The notes beneath the pieces were generated by a model that was not told where the DNA came from, ran no database searches, and was given only the letters and a program-made list of their open reading frames with translations. The position numbers were made by a program, and so were the translations under genes. From Gammaproteobacteria bacterium (GTDB lineage: Bacteria > Pseudomonadota > Gammaproteobacteria > Steroidobacterales > Foliamicaceae), in NCBI GenBank assembly GCA_009845905.1, contig VXYS01000010.1:20658-84657 (forward strand): a stretch of 64,000 bases of DNA. Direction: 5' to 3'. The stretch's first letter is position 1, and the number at the start of each line of letters is the position of its first letter. Below, piece after piece: positions 24,227-33,994 of the stretch.

Positions 24227-24856
24227 GTGCGTATCACTGTGTTTGCGTCGCTGCGGGCGACTTTTCTATTGGGAGTGGCATTGACCATGACTGCACATTC
24301 GATCGATTCGGCCCAGGCTGCCGAGCAAGACGAAATCGAAGCCATAAAGGCCTTTATTCACCACACCGCGGAAGTCTGGAACACCCAGGACTTCCGCAAG
24401 GTGCTGGACCTCTGGGACCAGGACGAAGAGGTGCCCTTCTACCTGGCCGAGGAACAGGAACGCTGGTTCCTCGGTTGGGAGCCGCTCCGGGCCTATCTGG
24501 CTCCGCCCCTGCCGAACCCGGTGCTGGAAGCGCTGCGCGAGGAAATGTATGACATTTCGGTCAAGCTCATCGCCGACGATCTGGCCATCGCCGTGTGGTA
24601 CATGCATTTCGAAATGAAGATGCGAGGGAGGAGCGCCCTGGGCGAGGAAATCCGGATGAGCGCGGTCTTGCGCAAGAAGCCCGAGGGATGGCGGTTTATC
24701 CATTGGGCGGAGTCGCCCCTGACACCCACGGCCTATATCGACAAGCTCAGGGAGAAGGAGGTGGATTATGAGAAATTCACGCCCCTGCTTGAGCGCGGGC
24801 GTGCGGTAAGGGAAGCCTGGACGGCCGAGGCACAAGAAAAAGCCGCCAGCGAATAG
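24227..24856 (+). CDS. secreted NTF2/SnoaL-like protein
   Basis: GTG 24227 is chosen for the AAGGGG six bases upstream and because it exposes a Sec signal peptide (MRITVFASLRATFLLGVALT..., with a likely cleavage after the AQA-A stretch). The mature ~175 residues (EAIKAFIHHTAEVWNTQDFR, LDLWDQDEE, a beta strand EEIRMSAVLRKKPEGWRFIHW) have the cone-shaped NTF2/SnoaL/nuclear-transport-factor fold pattern. It lies 22 bases before the TonB receptor gene, so the two are probably co-transcribed. It may bind a small ligand in the periplasm for the receptor. Confidence 0.75.
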   Translation: MRITVFASLRATFLLGVALTMTAHSIDSAQAAEQDEIEAIKAFIHHTAEVWNTQDFRKVLDLWDQDEEVPFYLAEEQERWFLGWEPLRAYLAPPLPNPVLEALREEMYDISVKLIADDLAIAVWYMHFEMKMRGRSALGEEIRMSAVLRKKPEGWRFIHWAESPLTPTAYIDKLREKEVDYEKFTPLLERGRAVREAWTAEAQEKAASE

Positions 24857-24878
24857 CCGGACGGCCGTAACGGCTCAG

Positions 24879-27323
24879 ATGCGCGTAGTAGGCCCGAGCG
24901 CGGTCGAAGCGCGAACATCCGCTGTCACAGCCTTCGTGGCGGCCGCGCTTTTCGCGCCGGCCTCCCTGACGGCTCAACCGGAACCGGAACCGGAAATCGA
25001 GCAACTGGTGGTTGAGGGGGAGCGGCTCCCCGAAGGCGCGGCCGACCCGTTCGGGGTGCTGGACGCCGCCATCGGCGATACGGTTTTCGGCCTCGACAAG
25101 ACGGCGTGGGAAACTCCCCGTTCCACCGCGTCCCTGAGCGAAGAGCTGCTCGTGCGGCATGGCGTCGAGACGGTAGAGGACTTCTCGCAAATCATCCCGG
25201 GCGCCCATACGGCCTCGTTCTTCGGGCTGGCGGCCAGCATCGACCTGCGGGGCGCCCTTGCCGACACGCACTTTCGAGGCATGCGCCGGCTGGTCAGCGC
25301 CGGAGGATGGCAATCGCTCATTCGGGCCGCCGACCGGGTGGACGTTGTACGTGGACCGGCCACGCCCATCCACGGTGCGGGATCGATTTCGGGCTACATC
25401 AACCTGGTGCCCAAGACCGCACGCGCCGACGAGGACCGGTTCATCGAGGCGCCCAGAGGCGACGTGGCCGTCCGAGTCGGTTCCTGGAATCGCTATGGCT
25501 TCGAAGGACAGCGTGGCGGTCCCGCGCGCCTGTTCGGAAAACCGGCAGGCTATCACGTGTTCGGCCTCTGGGAGGACGCCGGAAGTTACTACCGGGAACA
25601 TCCGGGGCAGCGGCAGCTCATGCTGCAGGGAACCCTGGTGGTGGACCTGCGCGGCGACGTCTGGATCGAAGCGGGGCAGCAGTATCAGCGCTGGCGCGGC
25701 GCGGAGAACGCCGGCTGGAACCGCGTCGATCAGAAGCTCATCGACGAGGGCCTGTACCTGTCCGGCGAGCCGCTGGTGAACCTGGACAGCGACCGCGACG
25801 GACGGATCAGCCAGCGCGAAGTGCTGGCCGTCAGCCCGCGCAATCGGCTGGCCGTGTTCCAGCCCTACGGGCAGACCGGCCTGACGTTCGCCAGCGAGGC
25901 CGAACGTCAGGCTCTGCGGCTCAACCCGGACACGCTGCGGCGCGTGCCGATCGGCGCCGAACATTGCCTTTGCGCTCCGTCGGACAGCGGCGCGGCCGAG
26001 TCTCTGGCCGCCTACTTCGACGTGTTCGCGGAATTGGGCCGGGTGACGTTGCGCCAGAAGCTGTTCCTCGATTACGCCGACCGGCACATCGTGGCCAGCT
26101 ACGGGTTTTCGCAGCAGCACCGCACGGTGCTGGTTGAGGAGCGTCTGGAGGCCGTGTTTCGCGGTCTTGAACTGGGCCGGGCGCTCACCGTGGATCTGGT
26201 CCTTGCGCCCAACCTGCGCTACTACGACACGCGGGCCCGCCAGGACTTCTCCTACGAGTTCTTCAACCGCAGGGACATCAGCAAGCCGCCGTCCCCGCTC
26301 GACCTGCGCGACTCGGCCTTCGCCAGTCCAGGCGAGGAAGCCCACACTTCGGATGTCGCCACGGAATGGCTGAACCTGGGCGTGGCGGCGCTGGCGGACG
26401 TGACTTTCATGGAGCGCTGGTCGGTGCTGGCCGGCGCGCGCTGGGACCGCTACGACCTGACTTCGACCAACGGCCCCGGGCCACTCGTGACGGCCACGCC
26501 GAACGCCTCGGCGTCCACCGTGCAAAGCAAGCTTTCGTGGAGCGTGTCGGTCAGCGTGACGCTGGGCGGCTGGCGTCCGTACGTCACCGTTGCCGAGCAG
26601 GCCCTGTCCCTGGGCGGACAATCCGGAGAGATTTCCGTGCGCAACGTCAGGGAGGGGCCGCTGGGAACCTCAAGGCTTCGGGAGGCGGGGCTGAAATTTG
26701 CCGGATTGGGCGGGCGTCTGCAGGCGGCCCTGGCCTGGTATGAGCAGAAACGCGTCGACTATTCGGCGTTCGCCGACGCCAATCTGGCGGTGCTGGGCCG
26801 GGGACTGGAGCTGGATTTGCGCGCCGCCGTGAGCGAACGTCTTGGATTGCTGTTTTCCGCCACGCGCTCGCGCATCTATCGCGAACCGCTTACCGGGCGG
26901 TTCATTTTCGCGCCGCCGGCGATCACCGGCCTGGCCCCCGAAGACCAGCACGGCGGTCACGTGGTGACCGTCCTGCCCGCGGGAGACACCCGGTTTCGCG
27001 AACGCGGCGCCCTGCCGGAATTCGTGGTCAGCGCCGGTGGAACCTGGCAGGCGGCGCGCGACCTGGCGCTCACGTTAAGCGTCAGCCGTGTAGGCCCCGC
27101 CTGGTCCGGCGTGGCGCGCACCGTGCGGCTTCCTGCATACACGCTGGCGAACTCATCGGTTTCGTGGACCATCCGCCAGTGGAGCGTAATCCTGGCAGTC
27201 AACAATGCGCTTGACGAACTCTATTTCCAGGGCAATTTCCCACAGATCTTCGGCGATGTGGTCGTGCTGGCGCGGCCGGAGCGAAACTGGCGGCTGACTC
27301 TGCGGCGCAGCTTCGGCTCCTGA
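24879..27323 (+). CDS. TonB-dependent outer-membrane receptor
   Basis: An 814-residue protein with an N-terminal signal-like hydrophobic stretch (SAVTAFVAAALFAPASLTAQ), a TonB-box-like segment EIEQLVVEGE, a plug domain with DLRG...RVDVVRGPATPIHGAGSISG (the conserved plug motif) and a long beta-barrel ending in an aromatic-rich strand NWRLTLRRSFGS. It is preceded by the NTF2-like gene in the same operon. The substrate is not known; siderophore, cofactor or other organic ligand import is typical. It is convergent with the M24 peptidase gene. Confidence 0.9.
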   Translation: MRVVGPSAVEARTSAVTAFVAAALFAPASLTAQPEPEPEIEQLVVEGERLPEGAADPFGVLDAAIGDTVFGLDKTAWETPRSTASLSEELLVRHGVETVEDFSQIIPGAHTASFFGLAASIDLRGALADTHFRGMRRLVSAGGWQSLIRAADRVDVVRGPATPIHGAGSISGYINLVPKTARADEDRFIEAPRGDVAVRVGSWNRYGFEGQRGGPARLFGKPAGYHVFGLWEDAGSYYREHPGQRQLMLQGTLVVDLRGDVWIEAGQQYQRWRGAENAGWNRVDQKLIDEGLYLSGEPLVNLDSDRDGRISQREVLAVSPRNRLAVFQPYGQTGLTFASEAERQALRLNPDTLRRVPIGAEHCLCAPSDSGAAESLAAYFDVFAELGRVTLRQKLFLDYADRHIVASYGFSQQHRTVLVEERLEAVFRGLELGRALTVDLVLAPNLRYYDTRARQDFSYEFFNRRDISKPPSPLDLRDSAFASPGEEAHTSDVATEWLNLGVAALADVTFMERWSVLAGARWDRYDLTSTNGPGPLVTATPNASASTVQSKLSWSVSVSVTLGGWRPYVTVAEQALSLGGQSGEISVRNVREGPLGTSRLREAGLKFAGLGGRLQAALAWYEQKRVDYSAFADANLAVLGRGLELDLRAAVSERLGLLFSATRSRIYREPLTGRFIFAPPAITGLAPEDQHGGHVVTVLPAGDTRFRERGALPEFVVSAGGTWQAARDLALTLSVSRVGPAWSGVARTVRLPAYTLANSSVSWTIRQWSVILAVNNALDELYFQGNFPQIFGDVVVLARPERNWRLTLRRSFGS

Positions 27324-27381
27324 ACCGTGCTCAGCGGCAGGATCGGGAGCGGGTACTCCGGTTCCCGAAGGCACGTATCCG

Positions 27382-28719
27382 CTAGGCGATGCCGCAGCGC
27401 TCCAATGCGGGCCTGGTCAGATTCCGGCTGCCGGTCTCGGTTACCAGCACGTCGTCCTCAATCCGGATTCCCCCGTAGGGCTGCCACCGTTCCACGTTTT
27501 CCCAGTTGACCGCACTGCGGAGGGGCCCGTCGCGGATCTCGTTCAGCAAGGCGGGTATGAAGTACAGGCCCGGTTCGATGGTCACGACGAACCCGGGCTC
27601 CAGGGTCCGGGTCAGGCGCAGGAACGGATGCTCGGGCGGGGGATTGCGCTCGGCTCCGTCGGGCGACTCCAGGCGGCCGCCGGCGTCGTGGACCTGCAGA
27701 CCCAGCAGGTGGCCGAGTCCGTGCGGCAGAAAGGTGCGCGTAAGGCCTCGTTCGTAACCCTCCGCCGCGGCGCAACGAATGATTCCGTGTTCCGCCAGCA
27801 CTTCGGCCAGCAACTGATGCGTGCGATCGTGCAGCGAGATGAAGCTCGTTCCGGAACGGGCCTCCTCGCAAATCGTCTGCTGCAAGGCATCCATTGACGC
27901 GATCAGGTCAGCGAAAGGATCGCCCGGGGACGTCCAGGTGCGGGTGATGTCCGACGCATAGCCGTTGTGATTGGCCCCGGCGTCGATCAGGAATGAGCGG
28001 AACTGCTCGGGCGGCTGCGTGTCGAGGTTCTGATAGTGCAGGACCGCGGCGTGTTCGTTCAGGGCCACAATGCTCTGATACGGCAGCGACGACTCGCGCT
28101 GTCCCGACGAGCGGCAATAGATGCCGTTGAGTTCGAACTCCGACGGCTGTCCCGTCAGCGCTTCGCTGGTGGCGGCATGTCCCGGCGCCGCCACGCGGTT
28201 TGCTTCCTCCAAGCATGCGACCTCGTAACGCGTCTTGCAGGCGCGGTGGTAATCCAGGTGCGTAAGCAGCTTCTTGTCGTTGACGCTCGCCAATCCCATT
28301 GCTCCGTGCGCTTCCTCGCCGATGCCGGCCAACCGCGACACCCCGCCCAATTCCTTCAGCAGGTCTCCCTTTTCCGAAACGCTGCGAATCTCCAGGTATT
28401 GGGCCCAGAATCCGGAAGGCTCGGGCGCCGGCATGTGCCAGAAGTCTTCATGCTGCAACCAGACCAGCACCGGGGTTTCGCCCGGAACGATCTTGAGGGC
28501 GGAGTCGGGATACGCGTTCGGCGCCCAGGCCTTGAAGTAGGGTTCGGCGAAGAACGGATACTCGAGATCGTCCCGGTGGCGATACTTCGCTGCGCCCGAG
28601 AACACGACGACCCCGTCAACTCCGCATGCGCCGCACGCGCTGGCGACCCGCTTGTCCCACTCCGCGATATGGTCGCGATACAGGGACGCCCAGGAACCGG
28701 GTGCGGAGCCTTCAGGCAT
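27382..28719 (-). CDS. pepQ: M24-family Xaa-Pro dipeptidase (PepQ-like)
   Basis: A 445-residue protein (E. coli PepQ is 443). The C-terminal pita-bread domain has the metal-binding pattern FLIDAGANHNGYASDITRTW (two Asp ligands), LPHGLGHLLGLQVHDAGGR (His), VVTIEPGLYFIP (Glu) and GGIRIEDDVLVT (Glu), all intact. It should cleave Xaa-Pro dipeptides in the cytoplasm; the family is also known for organophosphate hydrolysis. It lies between the TonB receptor and the hydantoinase operon, with divergent transcription from the latter. No partner gene is required. Confidence 0.9.
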   Translation of the reverse strand: MPEGSAPGSWASLYRDHIAEWDKRVASACGACGVDGVVVFSGAAKYRHRDDLEYPFFAEPYFKAWAPNAYPDSALKIVPGETPVLVWLQHEDFWHMPAPEPSGFWAQYLEIRSVSEKGDLLKELGGVSRLAGIGEEAHGAMGLASVNDKKLLTHLDYHRACKTRYEVACLEEANRVAAPGHAATSEALTGQPSEFELNGIYCRSSGQRESSLPYQSIVALNEHAAVLHYQNLDTQPPEQFRSFLIDAGANHNGYASDITRTWTSPGDPFADLIASMDALQQTICEEARSGTSFISLHDRTHQLLAEVLAEHGIIRCAAAEGYERGLTRTFLPHGLGHLLGLQVHDAGGRLESPDGAERNPPPEHPFLRLTRTLEPGFVVTIEPGLYFIPALLNEIRDGPLRSAVNWENVERWQPYGGIRIEDDVLVTETGSRNLTRPALERCGIA

Positions 28720-28848
28720 TTGCGGCCTCCATCAGCGCTGACTTGCGCACTTGCCGGAGTCTACCGAAGATTGCATCGTTGACCGCATCGATCAACCTGC
28801 CCAAACGGGTGGGTTTCCTCGCGGGCATTGATCGCTAACCTAGTTCTA

Positions 28849-30957
28849 ATGAAGGTTAGGCCTATTGCGCGCGCGGCCAGCGACGTGGGCGGCACATTTA
28901 CCGACCTCGTGCTCTACCGCGTCGGGAAGGATGGCGGTGAGGTCCGTTGCTCGAAGGTTGACACCACGCCACCGGACTTCGAGGTCGGGGTCATGTCGAG
29001 CCTCGAAAAGCTGGACCTGGAACCTTCCGAGCTTGATTTCTTTGCCCACGGATGCACGGTGGTCATCAACGCGCTCACGGAGCGCAAGGGAGCAAAGACC
29101 GCACTGATCACGACCCGGGGCTTTCGGGACGTGCTGGAAATAGCACGGGGCAACCGGCCGGATCTGTTCAACTTCAATTTCCGCAAACCCAAGCCCTTCG
29201 TGGACCGATACCTGAGGCTGGAGATTCCGGAGAGAACGACCTATCACGGCGAAATTCAAGAGCCCGTGGACTTGAGTTCGCTTCCCGAGCAGATCGACTA
29301 CCTCAAGAGCGAAGGCGTGGAAGCGATCGCGGTCGCCTTTCTTCATGCCTACATCAACCCTTCCAACGAACAGCGCGCCGCCGAGGAAATCCGGCGCCTG
29401 TGGCCGGAGGCTTCGGTCATCGCTTCCCACGAAGTATCGCGCGAATGGCGAGAGTACGAGCGCACCAACACCACCGTGCTGGCGGCCTACGTGCATCCCA
29501 TAGCCGAAGCCTATATCGAGCGGCTGCAGGCGAGCCTTGAGCAGGGCGGTTTCCGACGCAGCCCCTACATGATGCAATCCAACGGCGGCATCACAACAGC
29601 GGAGGCCGCCAAGCACAACCCCATCGCGATGGTCGAGTCCGGGCCGGCCAGCGGCATATTTGCGGCCGCGTACCTGGGCCAGCTGATCGGCGAACCCAAC
29701 CTGATCGTGCTCGATATCGGCGGCACCACGGCCAAGTGCGCACTGGTCGAAAACGGCAGGGTCCGCGTAACCACCGAGTATCACATCGAGAAGACCCGGA
29801 AGTCCCCCGGCTACCCGATCCAGACGCCGGTGTCCGAAATCGTCGAAATCGGCACGGGCGGCGGGTCGATAGCCTGGGTGGATGCGGGAGGCAAACTCCA
29901 TGTGGGCCCCCAGTCGGCGGGCGCGGACCCCGGACCGGCCGCGTATGGCCGGGGTGGCACGCGCGTCACCACCACCGACGCCAACCTGGTTCTTGCCCGT
30001 ATCGATCCCGACAGCTTCGTAGGCGGGGAAGTCGATCCCGACTGGTCGTCGGTGAATCGCGCCTTCGCATCCCTGGAGGACGTTCTGTCGCTCACCCGCG
30101 AGGAAATCGCCCGCGGCGTTGTGCAGATCGCAAACGCCAACATGGTCAATGCCCTGCGGCTGGTGTCCACCAACAAGGGCCACGATCCGCGCGAATTTGC
30201 GCTCATCGCATTCGGCGGGGGCGGAGCGATGCACGCCCTGCCCCTGGCGGAAGAGCTGAAGGTGCGCAAAGTGATCGTGCCCGTGAATTCGTCGGTGTTT
30301 TCCGCATGGGGCATGCTGCTGACCGATCTGCGCCGCGACTATGTACAGACCCGGCCCCTTTACTTCAACGCCGAAAACCACCCGCAGGTTCTCGACACGT
30401 TCGCGCAGCTCCGGGACAAGGCCGAAGACGACTACGTAAGCGACGGAGTCATTTCCACCGCTCGGGAACTGACCTTCGAACAGCATGGCGACATGCGCTA
30501 CGAGGGCCAGGAGCATACGGTCAAGGTGCCCCTGAAGCTGAGCGGGCAAGTGCTGGAGCAGGAGTTGGAGGCGGCGACCGAAGATTTTCATCAGGCCCAC
30601 GAGCAACGCTACACGTACCGGCTCGATAACCCGGTCCAGATCGTCAACTTTCACCTGGTGGCGACGGTGGAAGTGGACAAGCCGGAACTTGCGGAACGCA
30701 AGCCTTCGGGGAAAACGCTCGAAGAGGCGCTGCTGGGCACGCGCGAGGTGGACTTTCATCCGCATGGGCGTCACGAGGCGCGAATCTACGACGGGGGGCT
30801 GCTCGACTCGACCATGAGTGTGGCCGGACCGGCAGTCATCCAGGAGGCCTCGGTGACGCTTCCGGTGCCTCCCGGCCGAAAGGTAACCCTGGACCGTCAC
30901 GGCAACTACCACATCGAGCTGAAACAACCGGGCAAGGAAACAGGAGAACGAGCATGA
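28849..30957 (+). CDS. hyuA: hydantoinase/oxoprolinase subunit A
   Basis: A ~702-residue protein beginning at ATG 28849 (an upstream in-frame TTG at 28828 is possible). The N-terminus has ASDVGGTFTDLVLYR, the phosphate-binding motif of the ASKHA-type ATPase domain of HyuA; LIVLDIGGTTAKCALVENG is the second nucleotide-binding motif and EIGTGGGSIAWVDAGG the third. The family opens hydantoin, N-methylhydantoin or 5-oxoproline rings with ATP. The stop overlaps the hyuB start (ATGA), so A and B are translationally coupled. The particular substrate is not determined by sequence alone. Confidence 0.9.
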   Translation: MKVRPIARAASDVGGTFTDLVLYRVGKDGGEVRCSKVDTTPPDFEVGVMSSLEKLDLEPSELDFFAHGCTVVINALTERKGAKTALITTRGFRDVLEIARGNRPDLFNFNFRKPKPFVDRYLRLEIPERTTYHGEIQEPVDLSSLPEQIDYLKSEGVEAIAVAFLHAYINPSNEQRAAEEIRRLWPEASVIASHEVSREWREYERTNTTVLAAYVHPIAEAYIERLQASLEQGGFRRSPYMMQSNGGITTAEAAKHNPIAMVESGPASGIFAAAYLGQLIGEPNLIVLDIGGTTAKCALVENGRVRVTTEYHIEKTRKSPGYPIQTPVSEIVEIGTGGGSIAWVDAGGKLHVGPQSAGADPGPAAYGRGGTRVTTTDANLVLARIDPDSFVGGEVDPDWSSVNRAFASLEDVLSLTREEIARGVVQIANANMVNALRLVSTNKGHDPREFALIAFGGGGAMHALPLAEELKVRKVIVPVNSSVFSAWGMLLTDLRRDYVQTRPLYFNAENHPQVLDTFAQLRDKAEDDYVSDGVISTARELTFEQHGDMRYEGQEHTVKVPLKLSGQVLEQELEAATEDFHQAHEQRYTYRLDNPVQIVNFHLVATVEVDKPELAERKPSGKTLEEALLGTREVDFHPHGRHEARIYDGGLLDSTMSVAGPAVIQEASVTLPVPPGRKVTLDRHGNYHIELKQPGKETGERA

Positions 30958-32627
30958 GTTCCACGTCATTCGATCGGGAAGTCATCAAGGACTGCATCGT
31001 GGCGGTGGGAGACGAAATGTTCGAGGCGGTCATCCGCACCAGCATGAGCCCCATCATCTATGAAACCACCGATTTCGCAGTGGGCGCCACGGATGCCAGG
31101 GGCAATCTCCTGGCCCAGGGCAACGGGGTCACCGCCTTTCTGGCCACGCTGGATACGGCCGTTCAGGACCTGTTGAACCACTATCCGGAACCAGGAGACA
31201 TCGCCGAAGGCGACGCTTTTATTACCAACAGCCCCTATTGCGGCGGCGGGACGCATCTCTCGGACGTCGTGATCATCGTTCCGGTGTTCCACGAGGGGAG
31301 GCTCATCGCCTTCACGGTCAACAAGGCGCACTGGACCGAGGTGGGAGGCGCCCAGCCCGGCAGCGTATCGACGGAATCGACGGAGATTTACCAGGAAGGG
31401 CTGCATTTCCGGTTCCTCAAGCTCTACTCCGGAGGCGAGCTGAACAATGCCCTGGTGCAGATCATTCGGGACAATGTCCGCCTTCCCGAATCCACCATTG
31501 GCGACATGCATTCGGGCGTGGCGGCGGCGCGCGTCGGCGCGGCCCGAATCCGGGAACTGGCCGCCAAGTACGGGGTGGAGTCCGTCCTGGAAGCGATGGA
31601 GGACCTTCTCGACTACGGCGAACGGATGACCATCGAAGAGATCCGCAAGCTGCCGGCCGGCTCCTTCAAGGCGACGGACATTGTGGAAGGCGACGGCCTC
31701 GGTAACGGCCCCTTCGAAATTCAGTGCACGGTGACTATCGGAAACGACCGGATCACCGCGGACTTCACCGGCACCAGCAAGCAGGCCCAGGGGCCGATCA
31801 ATTGCGCCTACACAGGCCTGATCACCGGCGCGCGCTGTCTGTTCAAGGCCGTCACCAACACCGAAATCCCGGCTAACGGCGGCTGCTTCCGGCCACTCGA
31901 AGTGATCTGTCCGGAGGGCACGGTCATCAGTGCAACCTCGCCGGCGCCGGTGTCGCTGTATTACGAGTCCCTGATCGCCGCCATCGACGTGATGTGGAAG
32001 GCCCTTGCTCCGGCCATGTCGGACCGGCTGTCGGCGGGACACCAGCGCACGGTGGGGGCCAATTTCATTTCCGGCATGCATCCGGACACCGGCGAGTTGT
32101 TCGTCATGGGTCAGCCGCTGGTGGGCGGCTGGGGCGCCTCGGCCGGCGTCGACGGCGACAGCGGACAGTTCTGCTGCGGAAACGGCGAAACCTACAACGT
32201 GCCCGTGGAGCTGTTCGAAACCCGCTACGGGCTGCAGGTGGAGCAATACGCGTTCCACAACGAAGCCGGCGGCGAAGGACAGTACCGGGGCGGCAAGGGC
32301 GTCGTTCTCGATTACCGCGTAGTCTCGCCGGAAGTGTTTCTCACCTATGCCGCCAGCCGCACGGAAGCGCGTCCGTGGTCGATAGAGGAGGGTCTTGAGG
32401 GATCCACCAACTACGCCAAGGTCCTGCGCAAGTCCGGGGAAGAGGAGCGCTACTCCATGTGCACGATGGTGCGCGCGGAGCAAGGCGATTGCATTCGGCT
32501 GGTGTCGGCGACGGGCGGTGGCTACGGCGATCCCAGGCAACGCGAGCGCGCGCACATCGAACAGGACATCAAGAACGGCTATCTGACCTGCGAGCGGGCG
32601 GCTGACGTGTTCGGGTTCAGTGGATGA
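30954..32627 (+). CDS. hyuB: hydantoinase/oxoprolinase subunit B
   Basis: A 557-residue protein of the HyuB family, coupled to hyuA by a four-base ATGA overlap. Characteristic blocks: DGIDxxx-like TTDFAVGATDARGNLLAQG, GDAFITNSPYCGGGTHLSDV, NKAHWTEVGGAQPGS, and TGGGYGDPRQRE near the end. Subunits A and B together form the ATP-dependent cyclic amidase. It is followed 54 bases later by an NCS1 permease, so uptake and hydrolysis are organised as one transcription unit. Confidence 0.9.
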   Translation: MSSTSFDREVIKDCIVAVGDEMFEAVIRTSMSPIIYETTDFAVGATDARGNLLAQGNGVTAFLATLDTAVQDLLNHYPEPGDIAEGDAFITNSPYCGGGTHLSDVVIIVPVFHEGRLIAFTVNKAHWTEVGGAQPGSVSTESTEIYQEGLHFRFLKLYSGGELNNALVQIIRDNVRLPESTIGDMHSGVAAARVGAARIRELAAKYGVESVLEAMEDLLDYGERMTIEEIRKLPAGSFKATDIVEGDGLGNGPFEIQCTVTIGNDRITADFTGTSKQAQGPINCAYTGLITGARCLFKAVTNTEIPANGGCFRPLEVICPEGTVISATSPAPVSLYYESLIAAIDVMWKALAPAMSDRLSAGHQRTVGANFISGMHPDTGELFVMGQPLVGGWGASAGVDGDSGQFCCGNGETYNVPVELFETRYGLQVEQYAFHNEAGGEGQYRGGKGVVLDYRVVSPEVFLTYAASRTEARPWSIEEGLEGSTNYAKVLRKSGEEERYSMCTMVRAEQGDCIRLVSATGGGYGDPRQRERAHIEQDIKNGYLTCERAADVFGFSG

Positions 32628-32681
32628 GGCGCCGCGCAGCTCCGCGGATTTTCTGACCCCAGGAGTCGAAAACGCCGGCGG

Positions 32682-33944
32682 ATGGATTTTTCCAAGTCTC
32701 AGGTCCCCGCCTCGGCCACCTATACGGGCTGGCACATCGCGTTCGTGATCGTGGGCGGCACCATCGCGGTGCCGGCGTTCCTGATGGCGGCCAATCTCGG
32801 CGCCAGCCTCGGCTTGCGCGATGCGGCAATCGCGTTCGGTTGCGGCTGTTTCATTCTCGGCTCGATGGCCGCGCTTACCGGACTCTGCGGTCAGAAGTCC
32901 GGGCTGTCGGCCTACATGCTCAACGAATTCGCGTTCGGACGCTGGGGCGGAAGAATCGCCAGCACGGTCGTTTCCATGACCCTGATCGGCTGGTTCGGCG
33001 TAACCAGCGCGCTGTTCGGCAGAGCCGCCAACCTGATGGGCCGCAGCGTATTCGGCATCGACTGGCCGGTAGAGCTCTACATGGTCCTTGGTGGCGGACT
33101 GATCGTGGCCGTCACCGTTACCGGGTTCAAGGGCATAGACAAACTGGCCCTGGCACTGGTTCCCGTAATGCTGGGTTTCCTGATGATGGCGGCCTGGATG
33201 TCACTGCCGCAACTGGAGCAATGGACCGAACCGACCGGAGGAACTCCGATGACGCTCACCACCGCCATCTCGGCCATCGTGGGCAGCTACATCGCCGGAG
33301 TGACGATCCAGCCCGACTACGCCCGGTTCGCGCGGTCCAGGCGCGCCGCGCTGGGCTCGGCCTTCGTGGCGCTGGCCATTTCGTTTCCGATTCTCCTGTT
33401 CTGCACCGCCATTCCGTCCATCGCCTATAACGAACCGGACCTGCTGAATGTGATGATTGCGCTGGGTATCGGCATTCCGGCTTTTCTGCTGCTGATACTG
33501 GCCGCCTGGTCCTCGAACGTGCTGTCGGTCTATTCCGGGGCGCTGGCGTTGGCAACAGTCTTTCGACGCCTGGATCTGCGAGTGCTCATTGTGGCAGTGG
33601 GGACGCTCGGTACGTTTCTGGCCCTGGCCGGGGCCGGCGACTACCTGATCGAGTACCTGGTACTGCTGGGGATCACGATTCCGCCGATCTCAAGCATCTA
33701 CCTGGTCGACACCCTGCTGTTCCGCAAACGCTTCGACGAAGTGGAATTGAGCAAGCGTCCCCGCCTCGCGCTGAAGGCCCTGGTAACCTGGATCGCGGCA
33801 GTGAGTGTAGGAGCCTGCTCCCATTTCGGCTTGTTTACGCTGACCACCGTCGCCGCGCTCGATTCCATTGTCGTTGCGGCTGCGCTGAGCGTGATTGCGG
33901 GTGGTGGTTTTCGTCGTGCGGGCGTCTTGGTGCGTTCCACATGA
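32682..33944 (+). CDS. NCS1 family permease (hydantoin/purine/pyrimidine type)
   Basis: A 420-residue inner-membrane protein with about twelve helices. The N-terminus with HIAFVIVGGTIAVPAFLMAA and later AYMLNEFAFGRWGG and GSYIAGVTIQPDYARFARS match the nucleobase:cation symporter-1 family (CodB, Mhp1 and relatives), in which the last block carries the Na+/substrate site. It is downstream of hyuAB, fitting import of a hydantoin-like ring. A LuxR-type regulator gene follows by 44 bases. The second NCS1 gene in the window lies at 43306. Confidence 0.9.
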   Translation: MDFSKSQVPASATYTGWHIAFVIVGGTIAVPAFLMAANLGASLGLRDAAIAFGCGCFILGSMAALTGLCGQKSGLSAYMLNEFAFGRWGGRIASTVVSMTLIGWFGVTSALFGRAANLMGRSVFGIDWPVELYMVLGGGLIVAVTVTGFKGIDKLALALVPVMLGFLMMAAWMSLPQLEQWTEPTGGTPMTLTTAISAIVGSYIAGVTIQPDYARFARSRRAALGSAFVALAISFPILLFCTAIPSIAYNEPDLLNVMIALGIGIPAFLLLILAAWSSNVLSVYSGALALATVFRRLDLRVLIVAVGTLGTFLALAGAGDYLIEYLVLLGITIPPISSIYLVDTLLFRKRFDEVELSKRPRLALKALVTWIAAVSVGACSHFGLFTLTTVAALDSIVVAAALSVIAGGGFRRAGVLVRST

Positions 33945-33994
33945 TTTGATAACCTGAATTCTCCCTGCGACCCCCGTTCGGTCGTCCCTTGCAC

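Noticed and set aside
24777..26621. 614-codon minus-strand open frame opposite the first TonB receptor
   Set aside because: It is antisense to a well-supported receptor gene, in a GC-rich frame with few stops, and has a repetitive low-information composition with no family resemblance.
28846..30969. 707-codon minus-strand open frame opposite hyuA
   Set aside because: The forward strand has unmistakable HyuA motifs; the antisense frame is a codon-bias shadow.
30966..32735. 589-codon minus-strand open frame opposite hyuB
   Set aside because: Antisense to a clear HyuB gene, no recognisable motif.
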